In this document: positions 44,383 to 52,355 of the stretch, one piece after another
How positions within the stretch are numbered: position 1 is the stretch's first letter
Layout of the letters: each line of letters opens with the position of its first letter
NCBI GenBank assembly: GCA_030836535.1
Contig: JAURPT010000064.1
Coordinates: 1 to 52,355 of the forward strand
Reading direction: 5' to 3'
From: Alphaproteobacteria bacterium
GTDB taxonomy: Bacteria; Pseudomonadota; Alphaproteobacteria; SMXS01
DNA length: 52,355 nt
Translations under genes and position numbers: made by a program
Notes under the pieces: model-generated
Database searches by the model: none
What the model saw: only the letters and a program-made list of their open reading frames with translations
What the model was told of the DNA's origin: nothing

Positions 44383-46782
44383 CTATTGTTGCTGCCCACT
44401 ATGGTCGCTGACCAGCACCTCGCGTTTGCCGACATGGTTTGCGGGCCCAATCACGCCGTCTTTTTCCATCCGCTCTATCAGGCGGGCGGCGCGGTTGTAA
44501 CCAATCTGCAAATGTCGTTGGACAAAGCTGGTCGAGGCTTTGCCTTCACGGGCCACCAGGGCAACGGCCTGGTCGTACAGGGCATCACCGCTGCCGCCTT
44601 TTTCGTTTCCGCCACCGGCCATGTCGAGGATCGTATCAAACCCGCCTTCGGGTTCTTCTGTTACCTCGTTTACATAATCCGGTGCGGCAAGGGCTTTCAG
44701 GAAATTGACGACATCTTCCACTTCACTGTCGCCTACAAAGGGCCCGTGCACGCGGGTCAGCCTGCCGCCGCCCGCCAGGTACAGCATGTCACCCATACCC
44801 AGCAGCTGCTCGGCGCCCTGTTCACCCAAAATAGTGCGGCTGTCGATTTTGGACGTTACCTGGAAGCTGATGCGGGTGGGGAAATTGGCCTTGATCGTAC
44901 CGGTGATCACATCGACCGACGGGCGTTGCGTGGCCATGATCAGGTGAATGCCGGCGGCACGGGCCATTTGCGCCAAACGCTGGATCGATCCTTCCACATC
45001 TTTGCCGGCCACCATCATGAGATCGGCCATCTCGTCGACGATCACCACAATCAATGGCATGGGTGTCAGGTCGAGGAACTGTTCTTCAAAAATCGGTTCG
45101 CCTGACTCTGCATCGAACCCCGTCTGAACGGTGCGGGAGAGGGTCTCACCCTTGTCGGCTACTTCTTTCAGGCGGGTGTTATAGGCGGCCAAATTGCGCA
45201 CACCGAGCTGTGACATGGCCTTGTAGCGGTCTTCCATTTCCCGTACGGCCCATTTCAGGGACACGACAGCCTTGCGCGGATCCGTGACAACAGGGGTCAA
45301 CAGGTGCGGAATATCGTCATAAACCGACAGCTCCAGCATCTTCGGGTCGATCATGATGAAGCGGCATTGTTCCGGCGTCATCCGATACAGCAATGACAGG
45401 ATCATCGTATTCACGGCAACGGACTTGCCGGACCCGGTGGTCCCGGCAATCAACAAATGCGGCATGGTCGCCAGGTCTGCCAACACGGGTTGCCCGCCGA
45501 TATCCTTGCCCAGTGCCAGCGCCAGTTTGGATTTTGATTGTTCAAAATTCTGCGAGGCCAGCATTTCGCGTAAATACACTGTCTCTCGTTTGGTATTCGG
45601 TAGTTCAATACCAATAGCGTTGCGACCAGGCACAACGGCCACACGGACACTGATTGCACTCATGGAGCGGGCAATGTCATCGGCCAGGCCAATAACGCGG
45701 GCAGATTTGGTGCCCGGGGCCGGTTCCAGTTCATAGAGTGTCACAACCGGGCCGGGACGCACTTCTGTGATCTCGCCCTTGACGCCAAAATCTTCCAGGA
45801 CGGATTCAAGCAACCGGGCATTCTGCTCCAATGCCTCTTTGGAAACGGGACCGGCCAGTTCATCAGCATCTGGTTCTGCCAACAGGCCAAGGGGTGGCAG
45901 CAGGTCATCATCGCCCGGTGTCAGGTCCAGGCTGGGCTGCTTCTCGGCATCAAGCCGCCTGCCCTGCTTGAGTTTGGTCGGCTCCTTTTTGACCTTGGCC
46001 TTGCGGCTGGGCTTGCTCTTTTTGGCAGTGGTTTTGCTTTTGGCGGTTTTCTTGCGCGTCTTGGCCGGTTTGGTGCTGCCGCTTGCAGGTGTTTGGCGAG
46101 GACTGGCTTGGCGTGCTGCAACCCGTTCATAAATCCACATGCCTGACACAATCAGCGGTGTTGCCAATAACAGACCGACTCGGCCCCATTGCGCCCAGCC
46201 AATGCCGGTCGTTGGGACAAAAAGGACAAGGGCGACCCCCAGGAACAAAAGGCCGAACACCCAGGGTGCCGCGGCCAGTCCGGCGAGAGGGGTGTTGCTT
46301 GTCAGTAATGTGAGGCCATGCAGCAGTTCGGCGCCAACGAAGCCGCCCCAGCCTGCAGGGACGATCCAGTCATTGCCTTCCAGAAAAGCGGCGGCACAGA
46401 GCGACCAGACAATCAGTGCTGGCGGTAAAAGTGAAATATATAACCACACCCGGCCAATACCCTGGTGCGTGCCGATGCGCCACCCCCAGGTGAACAGCAC
46501 AAATACCAATGCGTAAGAGGCAACACCGATGGACTGCATCAGAATGTCGGCCACCCAGGCGCCGGGCAGGCCAACCATATTGGTTACCAGCCCACTGGTA
46601 TTGGTGTTGGCGCTTGGGTCTGTCGGGTTAAAAGTCAGCAGGGCCAACGCCAGTGCCGTACCCAGAAGAATTGCGCCAAAGCCACCCAGTTCCACGGCGC
46701 GCTTCTTGAGCACAAGAGACACGCTTTCGGGCAGAAAGGACATGCGGGCCTTGTTGGCGGCTGTGGTACTTTGCTCGGCCAT
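44383..46782 (-). CDS. ftsK: DNA translocase FtsK
   Basis: FtsK pumps DNA toward dif and coordinates chromosome segregation with division. The 799-residue protein has four to five N-terminal membrane helices (about residues 30-200), a Lys/Pro/Ser-rich linker (about 235-290), the motor with Walker A GTTGSGKSVAVN near residue 450 and Walker B LIVVIVDEMADLMM, the ATQRPSVDV motif, and a C-terminal gamma winged helix GKASTSFVQRHLQIGYNRAARLIERME for KOPS recognition. It is a normal alphaproteobacterial FtsK. It follows dapC after 9 bases. Confidence 0.96.
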   Translation of the reverse strand: MAEQSTTAANKARMSFLPESVSLVLKKRAVELGGFGAILLGTALALALLTFNPTDPSANTNTSGLVTNMVGLPGAWVADILMQSIGVASYALVFVLFTWGWRIGTHQGIGRVWLYISLLPPALIVWSLCAAAFLEGNDWIVPAGWGGFVGAELLHGLTLLTSNTPLAGLAAAPWVFGLLFLGVALVLFVPTTGIGWAQWGRVGLLLATPLIVSGMWIYERVAARQASPRQTPASGSTKPAKTRKKTAKSKTTAKKSKPSRKAKVKKEPTKLKQGRRLDAEKQPSLDLTPGDDDLLPPLGLLAEPDADELAGPVSKEALEQNARLLESVLEDFGVKGEITEVRPGPVVTLYELEPAPGTKSARVIGLADDIARSMSAISVRVAVVPGRNAIGIELPNTKRETVYLREMLASQNFEQSKSKLALALGKDIGGQPVLADLATMPHLLIAGTTGSGKSVAVNTMILSLLYRMTPEQCRFIMIDPKMLELSVYDDIPHLLTPVVTDPRKAVVSLKWAVREMEDRYKAMSQLGVRNLAAYNTRLKEVADKGETLSRTVQTGFDAESGEPIFEEQFLDLTPMPLIVVIVDEMADLMMVAGKDVEGSIQRLAQMARAAGIHLIMATQRPSVDVITGTIKANFPTRISFQVTSKIDSRTILGEQGAEQLLGMGDMLYLAGGGRLTRVHGPFVGDSEVEDVVNFLKALAAPDYVNEVTEEPEGGFDTILDMAGGGNEKGGSGDALYDQAVALVAREGKASTSFVQRHLQIGYNRAARLIERMEKDGVIGPANHVGKREVLVSDHSGQQQ

Positions 46783-46791
46783 GGTCGGATT

Positions 46792-47991
46792 CTACAACGT
46801 CTTGGCGATAAGGGACAGGGCCTCGCGTGTTACAGCGGCAGACTGTACCAAGGCGACACGAATATAGGCCGCGCCGGGGTTGAATCCGTGTTCGTCGTCG
46901 CGGGCGAGATACTTGCCGGGTAAAACGCGTACCCCGGCTTCGGTCCAGAGTGTTTTGGCGGCGTCTTCCCCGTTGCCCACATCCAGCCACAGGAAAAACC
47001 CGCCTTCGGGCCTGAAATAGCCAAAGCGTCCTTCCAGGCACGCATCGGCGATATCGAATTTCTCGCGGTACATGGCACGGTTTTCTTCGACATGGGCATC
47101 ATCTGCCCAGGCAGCGGCAGCAGCATCGAAGACGGGAATGGGCAATGTGCTACCCCCGTAAGAGCGCAATTCCTTATAGGCTTTGATCAGCACCGGGTCG
47201 CCCGCCACCAGGCCGGAACGCAGGCCGGGCAGGTTGGACCGCTTTGACAAAGAGTGGAAGGACAGCACATTGTCATAGGGTCCGCGCTGACCCTGTTCTG
47301 GTGCCATGTTGGCGCACACTTCCAATACCCCCAGCGGTGGCTCGTCGGCGTAAATCTCGCCGTAACATTCATCGGCAATCAACACGATATCATGCGCCCG
47401 GCAGCAACGAATGAGCCGCACCAGATAGTCTCGCGATGCGGTCGTGCCCTGCGGGTTTACCGGGGTGCATAGATAAATGATGGCAGTTTGTGCCAGCTGT
47501 TCTTCCGGCAGACTTGTGAAGTCCGGCATAAAGCCGTTTTCTGCGGTAGCGGAAACATACACCGCTTTGGCCCTGGCGCTGACAGCGGCTGCCGCATAGG
47601 TCTGGTAAAATGGGTTGGGCATCAGCACCAGCGGTTGGGCGCCATTCTTTTCGGCTGGTGTGGCGACAAAGGCTGCATTGAACAGGCCTTCACGGGTGCC
47701 AGCGAGCGGTAACAGGTGCTGTGCTGGGTCGAGCTCACTCAGTCTGTAGCGGCGCTTTAACCAGCCTGTGGCTGCTGCCTGCCATGCTGCTGTGCCGACG
47801 ATGGGCGGATATTTGGCATAGCCTTCCTGCGCCTGCTGCAGAATATCCAGCACGAATTGCGGCATAGGGTGGTTGGGTGCGCCGATCGTCAGGCTCAACG
47901 GGTCGTCCCGGCCTGCGGGCAAGGGGTCCAACAGGGCGCGAAGCTGGTCCCATGTATGGCCGGGCAGGTCTTCAAGTCTTGGGTTCAACAC
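46792..47991 (-). CDS. dapC: Succinyldiaminopimelate aminotransferase-like protein (DapC)
   Basis: A 399-residue class I aminotransferase of the DapC type in lysine/DAP synthesis. It begins near LNPRLEDLPGHTWDQLRALL with a GTG at 47991 (TTG at 47988 also possible) and has PNPFYQTY, ADECYGEIY and the PLP-lysine motif SLSKRSNLPGLRSGLV. A longer frame upstream to 48447 lacks similarity. The enzyme transfers an amino group to N-succinyl-2-amino-6-ketopimelate. It ends 9 bases before ftsK, so the two are likely cotranscribed, an arrangement seen in relatives. Confidence 0.85.
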   Translation of the reverse strand: MLNPRLEDLPGHTWDQLRALLDPLPAGRDDPLSLTIGAPNHPMPQFVLDILQQAQEGYAKYPPIVGTAAWQAAATGWLKRRYRLSELDPAQHLLPLAGTREGLFNAAFVATPAEKNGAQPLVLMPNPFYQTYAAAAVSARAKAVYVSATAENGFMPDFTSLPEEQLAQTAIIYLCTPVNPQGTTASRDYLVRLIRCCRAHDIVLIADECYGEIYADEPPLGVLEVCANMAPEQGQRGPYDNVLSFHSLSKRSNLPGLRSGLVAGDPVLIKAYKELRSYGGSTLPIPVFDAAAAAWADDAHVEENRAMYREKFDIADACLEGRFGYFRPEGGFFLWLDVGNGEDAAKTLWTEAGVRVLPGKYLARDDEHGFNPGAAYIRVALVQSAAVTREALSLIAKTL

Positions 47992-48099
47992 GCTGAGGGG
48001 TGCTCTTACATTCTTTGGAGATAGAACAAATAGGAAACAGGTCACTGTAACGACGGCGGGGAATCCCGACAAGGGCTTTGCTGGACAGAACCGTCGGCT

Positions 48100-48127
48100 A
48101 AAAAAAGAGGCGGCCGAAGCCGCCTCT
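48100..48127 (-). terminator. Rho-independent terminator of amt
   Basis: On the minus strand AGAGGCGGC-TTCG-GCCGCCTCT is a perfect GC-rich stem with a UUCG tetraloop, followed by seven Ts (48106-48100). It lies 23 bases after the stop of the amt gene, ending that transcript before dapC. Confidence 0.93.
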
Positions 48128-48149
48128 CTGTCGTCGTGTGTCCTAAGAC

Positions 48150-49373
48150 CTAGCGCAGATCGTCTTCCGGATAGGCGCTGATCTTGTGCAGGGCCAGGTC
48201 GGCACCGCGGAATTCGTCTTCTTCGTTCATCCGCAGGCCCATGGTGACCGAGATCACCTTGTAGAGAACCAGGCCAACAACCAGCGCGAAGATGATACCG
48301 ATCAGGCTGCCAACCAGCTGACCCATGAAGGTTACACCACCCAGGCCGCCGAGCGCTTCGGTGCCGAAGATGCCAGCAGCCAGGCCGCCCCAAAGACCGC
48401 AGATACCATGTAGCGGCCATACGCCAAGCACGTCGTCGATCTTCCACTTGTTGTGGCAGAGGTTAAAGAAGATGACAAAGACGGCGCCAGCGACACCACC
48501 AACAATCAGCGACCCAACAGGGTGCATGATGTCAGAGCCGGCGCAGACCGCCACAAGCCCGGCCAGTGCACCGTTGTGCACAAAGCCCGGGTCGTTCTTG
48601 CCAACAATGAAGGCCACCAGAACACCACCGGCCATGGCCATCAGCGAGTTCATGGCAACAAGACCATTAATGCCGTCGACGGCGGCTGCGCTCATCACGT
48701 TAAAGCCGAACCAACCAACACAAAGGATCCAGGAACCCAGTGCCAGGAACGGAATGTTTGACGGCGGAATGCCAACAACCGAGCCGTCTGACTTGAAGTG
48801 ACCCATACGCGGGCCAAGCACCAAAACAGCGCCCAGGGCAATCCAGCCACCAACGCCGTGCACTACGATGGAGCCGGCAAAGTCGTGCAGCGGGGCGCCA
48901 AAGCTGGCTTCAATCCAGTCCTGTACGCCGTAATTGCCGTTCCAGATAATGCCTTCAAAGAACGGATAGGCCAGGCCAACGATTACGGCCGTGGCCAACA
49001 TCTGTGGCTTGAAGCGCGTGCGTTCAGCAATCCCGCCAGAGATAATGGCGGGCACAGCAGCCGCAAAAGTCATCAGGAAGAAGAAGTGTACCAGCTTGTA
49101 GCCGCTGTCGAAGGTTTCACCCAGGCTACCGCCACCGCTTAGCTCGGTCGCGCTGGTTAGAAAGGTAATGCCATAGGCAACGGCAAAACCAACAAAGAAG
49201 TAAGAAACGGTCGACACGCAGAAGTCGACCAGAATTTTCATGAGGGCGTTAACCTGGTTCTTCTTGCGAACCGTGCCAACTTCAAGAAATGCAAAACCGG
49301 CATGCATGGCAAAAACCAAGATTGCACCGATCAATACAAAAAAGACGTCCGTACCCTGTTGGGTGGCTTCCAT
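48150..49373 (-). CDS. Ammonium transporter (Amt), no signal peptide
   Basis: A 407-residue, eleven-helix Amt/Rh channel. It starts at MEATQQGTDVFFVLIGAILVFAMHAGFAFLEVG (first helix without a cleaved signal) and has the twin-His pore pair (GSIVVHGVGGWIALG and LHGICGLWGG). AGCGGGAG-like GGGAGAAAG precedes the ATG at 49373. It has its own sigma54-type promoter and terminator, so it is a separate transcript from glnK-amtB. The C-terminal tail is short with an EDEFRG block. Confidence 0.92.
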   Translation of the reverse strand: MEATQQGTDVFFVLIGAILVFAMHAGFAFLEVGTVRKKNQVNALMKILVDFCVSTVSYFFVGFAVAYGITFLTSATELSGGGSLGETFDSGYKLVHFFFLMTFAAAVPAIISGGIAERTRFKPQMLATAVIVGLAYPFFEGIIWNGNYGVQDWIEASFGAPLHDFAGSIVVHGVGGWIALGAVLVLGPRMGHFKSDGSVVGIPPSNIPFLALGSWILCVGWFGFNVMSAAAVDGINGLVAMNSLMAMAGGVLVAFIVGKNDPGFVHNGALAGLVAVCAGSDIMHPVGSLIVGGVAGAVFVIFFNLCHNKWKIDDVLGVWPLHGICGLWGGLAAGIFGTEALGGLGGVTFMGQLVGSLIGIIFALVVGLVLYKVISVTMGLRMNEEDEFRGADLALHKISAYPEDDLR

Positions 49374-49438
49374 GGGCTTTCTCCCGATATCTCTCCCAGC
49401 AGGCGCCCCGTCACAGGGCACCAATTAGACCAGGAGTA

Positions 49439-49455
49439 TACAATTTTTGTGCCAA
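49439..49455 (-). promoter_or_regulatory. Sigma54-type promoter of amt
   Basis: TTGGCACAAAAATTGTA fits the -24/-12 consensus: GG at -24, ten bases, then GT where GC is usual. It lies about 66 bases before the amt start. Sigma54 with NtrC is the normal control of ammonium transporters under nitrogen limitation. Confidence 0.7.
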
Positions 49456-49559
49456 TTGCAGGAGATGTTGCAATTTACCACTGGATTCAAGCTGTTGGAG
49501 AATTTTGAGGCAGAAAAAACAAAAATATCGATTTTGAACTAGTGCCTAATAAATAAGCT

Positions 49560-49629
49560 GAGCCTGCACAGTGTGGTGAAACATTATGCAGGCTCTAACT
49601 TCCCCTAAGGGAACCGGCTGGGAGGCCGG
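49560..49629 (-). other. Three hairpins after amtB (3' UTR, possible terminator)
   Basis: Within the 303-base gap between the two transporter genes the minus strand has three stem-loops: GAGCCTGCA/TGCAGGCTC (49560-49595), TTCCC/GGGAA (49600-49613) and CCGGC/GCCGG with loop CTCCCA (49614-49629). An unpaired C-rich run lies next to the last. T-runs are weak, so termination is uncertain. The rest of the gap holds the amt promoter and a leader hairpin near 49403-49422. Confidence 0.4.
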
Positions 49630-49676
49630 GGGAGGGGATTGGCGGGCAGAACCTGGGTTCAACCCGCCTGTTTGGA

Positions 49677-51002
49677 TTACATGATCTGCGAACCCTTGCC
49701 GAACTCGGGATATGCTTCCATACCCAGTTCTGCATAGTCGCCGCCGGCCAGTTCGTCTTCTTCGCTCATCCGGATGCCCATGGTGAACTTCAGGATGTAC
49801 CAGACGACTGCACTTACGACGAATACGAAGGCGCCGATTGCAACAACACCGATGGCCTGAGCCGTGAAGGTGACGTCGCCATTGGTGAGCGGCACAGCCA
49901 TCGTGCCCCAGATACCGGCTACAAGGTGAACAGAGATAGCACCGACAACGTCGTCGATCTTCAGGCGATCAAGCAACGGTACGGCGAAGACAACCAGTAC
50001 ACCACCAACGGCACCGATCAGTGCGGCAGAACCCATGGTTGGGGTCAGCGGCTCAGCGGTAATGGATACCAGGCCAGCCAGTGCGCCGTTCAGGGCCATG
50101 GTCAGGTCAACCTTCTTGTACACAATCTTGGTCACCAGGATAGCGGCGACCACACCACCGGCTGCTGCAGCATTGGTGTTGGCAAAGATGTTGGCGATAG
50201 CAGCTACGTCAGCAGCAGAACCCATGGCCAGCTGTGAGGCGCCGTTAAAGCCGAACCAACCCAGCCACAGAATGAATGTGCCAAGCGTTGCCAGCGGCAG
50301 GGAGGAACCAGGCAGAGCCAGAGGCTTGCCGTCTTCGCTGTACTTGCCAAGGCGCGGACCAAGGATGATGGCTCCGGCCAGTGCTGCCCAGCCACCTGTG
50401 GAGTGAACAAGGGTTGAACCAGCAAAGTCAGAGAAGCCCAGACCGTCGAGCCAGCCTGCACCCCATTCCCAGGAACCCTGGATCGGGTAGATGATGCCGG
50501 TCAGGATCACGACAAAGATAAAGAACGGGAACAGCTTGATGCGTTCGGCCAGTGTGCCGGAAACGATCGAAGCAGCGGTTGCAACAAATACCATCTGGAA
50601 GAACCAGTCAGAAGTTGCGGAATAACCGCCGGAGAAGTCACCAGCTTCAATGCCGGAATCGTCCGGGCCCCAGATTGAGAAGGTGCCCATAAAGCCTGTG
50701 CCTTCAGCTACACCGCTATACATCAGGTTATAACCGATGAGGAAGTACATCAGGCCGGCAATGGAATAGAGGCCGACATTCTTCACACACATGGTGGCAA
50801 CGTTCTTGGAGCGGACAAGGCCAGCTTCCAGCATGCAGAAGCCAGCGGCCATCCACATTACCAGGAAGCCACCGATCAGGAACAGAAGGGAGTTAAAGAT
50901 ATATTGTGATTCGTCAGACACGGCAGCGAAGGCTGGTGTCGACAGTGCGGTAGCGCCAAGTGCTACTGCTGCGAGGCCCATCAGGGTGCTTTTCTTTTTC
51001 AT
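49677..51002 (-). CDS. amtB: Ammonium transporter AmtB with signal peptide
   Basis: A 441-residue Amt channel with a cleavable signal peptide (KKKSTLMGLAAVALGATALSTPAFA) in front of the eleven-helix domain. The twin-His pore pair appears as TLVHSTGGWAALA and ISVHLVAGIWG. AGGAG precedes the ATG at 51002. It lies 28 bases after glnK, the classic operon that lets PII close the channel when nitrogen is plentiful. It differs from the other transporter in its signal peptide and in a longer C-terminal tail. Confidence 0.95.
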   Translation of the reverse strand: MKKKSTLMGLAAVALGATALSTPAFAAVSDESQYIFNSLLFLIGGFLVMWMAAGFCMLEAGLVRSKNVATMCVKNVGLYSIAGLMYFLIGYNLMYSGVAEGTGFMGTFSIWGPDDSGIEAGDFSGGYSATSDWFFQMVFVATAASIVSGTLAERIKLFPFFIFVVILTGIIYPIQGSWEWGAGWLDGLGFSDFAGSTLVHSTGGWAALAGAIILGPRLGKYSEDGKPLALPGSSLPLATLGTFILWLGWFGFNGASQLAMGSAADVAAIANIFANTNAAAAGGVVAAILVTKIVYKKVDLTMALNGALAGLVSITAEPLTPTMGSAALIGAVGGVLVVFAVPLLDRLKIDDVVGAISVHLVAGIWGTMAVPLTNGDVTFTAQAIGVVAIGAFVFVVSAVVWYILKFTMGIRMSEEDELAGGDYAELGMEAYPEFGKGSQIM

Positions 51003-51030
51003 GTTTATGTCTCCTTTAGACAGGGGCGCC

Positions 51031-51369
51031 TTACAGGGCGCCTTCACCCGTTTCACCGGTACGAATGCGCATGGCCGCTTCAAGCGACAGCACAAAGATT
51101 TTGCCGTCGCCGATATTGTCGGTCTTGGCAGCGGCTGCGACTGCTTCAACAACCTGCTCGGCAATGCTGTCCGAGACAGCCATTTCCAGCTTCAGCTTGG
51201 GCAGCATGCTGACTTCGTATTCAGCACCGCGGTAAATTTCGGTATGACCCTTCTGACGACCGAAGCCTTTAACTTCGCTAACCGTCATCCCGGCAACATC
51301 AATGCTCGAGAGGGCGTCACGGACATCCTGTAATTTGGATGGCTTGATGATCGCTGTGATCAGTTTCAT
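51031..51369 (-). CDS. glnK: Nitrogen regulatory protein PII (GlnK)
   Basis: The 112-residue PII trimer subunit reads ATP/ADP and 2-oxoglutarate. The T-loop holds the uridylylated Tyr51 in YRGAEYEV, and the B-loop TDNIGDGKIFV and the C-terminal AMRIRTGETGEGAL are intact. Its linkage to amtB identifies it as GlnK rather than the glnA-linked GlnB. A sigma54-type promoter lies about 80 bases upstream. Confidence 0.95.
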   Translation of the reverse strand: MKLITAIIKPSKLQDVRDALSSIDVAGMTVSEVKGFGRQKGHTEIYRGAEYEVSMLPKLKLEMAVSDSIAEQVVEAVAAAAKTDNIGDGKIFVLSLEAAMRIRTGETGEGAL

Positions 51370-51450
51370 GGGAATTCCCTCGTGTTATTGTCCCAGCACG
51401 GGCCATCTGCTCACGCGGCGTCGCGCTCACCTGGCCTTGGCTACCTGTTA

Positions 51451-51467
51451 ATCAATTACCGTGCCAA
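51451..51467 (-). promoter_or_regulatory. Sigma54-type promoter of glnK-amtB
   Basis: TTGGCACGGTAATTGAT has GG at -24, ten bases, then GA at -12 (usual GC). A start of transcription near 51440 would leave a leader of about 70 bases. An imperfect NtrC-like site may lie at 51563-51579. The rest of the 352-base gap to ubiH is AT-rich, with palindromes CATCAA-TATG-TTGATG (near 51580) and GTTGATCAAC (near 51690), and shows no gene. Confidence 0.72.
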
Positions 51468-51721
51468 CTTGATAGAAACTTCCTTACCCCGTTGATTCAA
51501 TGGGACTAATTAATTTCAAAACTGAATCTGAACGGGTGAGGCGCGACAAAAATTATTGAATATGCACAATATTTAACCATCAATATGTTGATGTATAAAA
51601 ATTAGTCATTTTCGATTAATGCGGCTTTACTGGGCATTGCAACCGGCAGCGCACCCCCCTACATTGGGCCCAGAACAGGTTATTGAACACGTTGATCAAC
51701 ACGCTGTTGCAGGATGCATTT

Positions 51722-52355
51722 ATGTATGACGTAGCCATTATCGGCGGGGGCCTTGCGGGCCTGTCCATGGCACTACCGCTGGGTCAGGCAGGGCTTAAAG
51801 TTGCTGTGATCGACCGGGAAAACCCGGCCGATGCCCTTGAGGCCGACTACGATGGCCGCGCCATTGCGGTGGCCCATGCCTCTTGGTGTTTCTTCAACGC
51901 CGTTGGTGCCTGGGAATATATGGAAGACCACGCCCAGCCGATGAAGGATATTCTGATCACCGATGGGGCCTCACCCGTGTTCCTTGAATTTGAACATGGC
52001 GCCGTCAGTGATGACCCGTTCGGTTATATGGTTGAAATGCGCCACCTGCGCGGGGCGCTGGCACAGGCTGTGGCCAGGTGCGATGCCATCACGCTGCATA
52101 CCGAAACGCTGGTGGACCGGGTCGAGATGGAAACCGGCAAGGCCATTGTGCATCTCGCAGCAGACGCACCTTTGGAAGCCCGGCTGGCGATCGGCGCCGA
52201 TGGCAGGCGGTCGCCCCTGCGCGAAGCCGCCGGCATTGGCACCATTAATGCCGACTATGACCAACTGGCCATTGTCACCACGATCGAGCATGAGCTGGAC
52301 CACAATGGCACGGCCTATGAGCATTTCCTGCCATCCGGCCCCTTTGCCATGTTAC
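51722..52355 (+). CDS. UbiH/COQ6-type FAD monooxygenase (N-terminal part)
   Basis: The gene runs off the right edge; about 211 residues are seen. They begin MYDVAIIGGGLAGLSMALPLG with the FAD dinucleotide motif GGGLAGL and continue to the second FAD motif IGADGRRSPLRE, a pattern of the ubiquinone hydroxylases UbiH/UbiF/COQ6. These hydroxylate the quinone ring. Which position is modified cannot be told. It is divergent from glnK, its usual alphaproteobacterial neighbour. Confidence 0.88.
   Translation, partial: MYDVAIIGGGLAGLSMALPLGQAGLKVAVIDRENPADALEADYDGRAIAVAHASWCFFNAVGAWEYMEDHAQPMKDILITDGASPVFLEFEHGAVSDDPFGYMVEMRHLRGALAQAVARCDAITLHTETLVDRVEMETGKAIVHLAADAPLEARLAIGADGRRSPLREAAGIGTINADYDQLAIVTTIEHELDHNGTAYEHFLPSGPFAML

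Noticed and set aside
44386-45105. Long open frame antisense to ftsK
   Set aside because: It mirrors the codon pattern of ftsK; the ftsK motifs in the other frame are decisive.
47992-48447. Upstream extension of DapC to a 551-residue protein
   Set aside because: The added stretch is not aminotransferase-like and includes the amt terminator, so it is non-coding.
1-52355. CRISPR arrays, tRNA genes, insertion sequences, prophage
   Set aside because: No repeat-spacer periodicity, no T-arm motif in a cloverleaf context and no transposase or integrase motifs were found while reading the sequence.

Overview
The window looks like a piece of an alphaproteobacterial chromosome, moderately GC-rich, almost entirely core genes, spanning the replication origin. 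The main reason is gene order: ppsR-maf-aroE-coaE-dnaQ on one side and hemE-hemH-hemJ-rho, then mnmE-mnmG-rsmG-parA-parB, on the other, with holA-lptE-leuS, ribA, a CenR-like regulator, xth, lolA and ftsK further out. This is the arrangement known around the origin of Caulobacter-like and related alphaproteobacteria. The order or genus cannot be fixed from the sequence alone. I see no tRNA, rRNA, insertion sequence, prophage or CRISPR array.

Layout. 1-5.3 kb: the end of a PfkB-type kinase gene, then a leftward histidine cluster hisB-(DUF2628)-hisH-hisA-hisF-hisE plus a HIT protein; an orphan membrane-protein gene sits upstream of hisB. Two inverted pairs of a REP-like palindromic repeat bracket this block. 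5.6-8 kb: hslV-hslU and an acetyltransferase, rightward. 8-16.7 kb: leftward genes for envelope and replication functions (a frameshifted secreted protein, Smr, MltA, Tim44-like, DnaQ, CoaE, AroE, Maf, PpsR), with fxsA and secB facing the other way. 16.7-17.1 kb: the probable oriC, with a perfect DnaA box, two related boxes, four GANTC sites and an AT-rich end.

17.1-30.9 kb: heme genes, rho, a leftward qor-ogt-yyaL trio, then a ferredoxin-mnmE pair, mnmG, rsmG and parAB with two perfect parS sites. 30.9-35.6 kb: DUF3576 lipoprotein-leuS-lptE-holA, leftward. 36-43 kb: a beta-barrel-like protein, thiE-like, yggS, an L,D-transpeptidase, ribA, a CenR-like regulator, an MBL hydrolase, xth and an acidic protein of unknown function. 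43.2-43.4 kb: a strong candidate small RNA with C-rich hairpin loops and an intrinsic terminator. 43.6-48 kb: lolA, ftsK and dapC. 48-51.4 kb: a nitrogen module, amt and glnK-amtB, each behind a sigma54-type promoter. The window ends inside a UbiH-type hydroxylase gene.

The most notable points are the C-rich-loop small RNA candidate, the in-frame DUF2628-HisH fusion, two probable homopolymer frameshifts (maf and the secreted protein), the covarying palindromic repeats, and the origin/parS architecture. Most genes are conventional; novelty is in the intergenic DNA and in the broken or fused reading frames.
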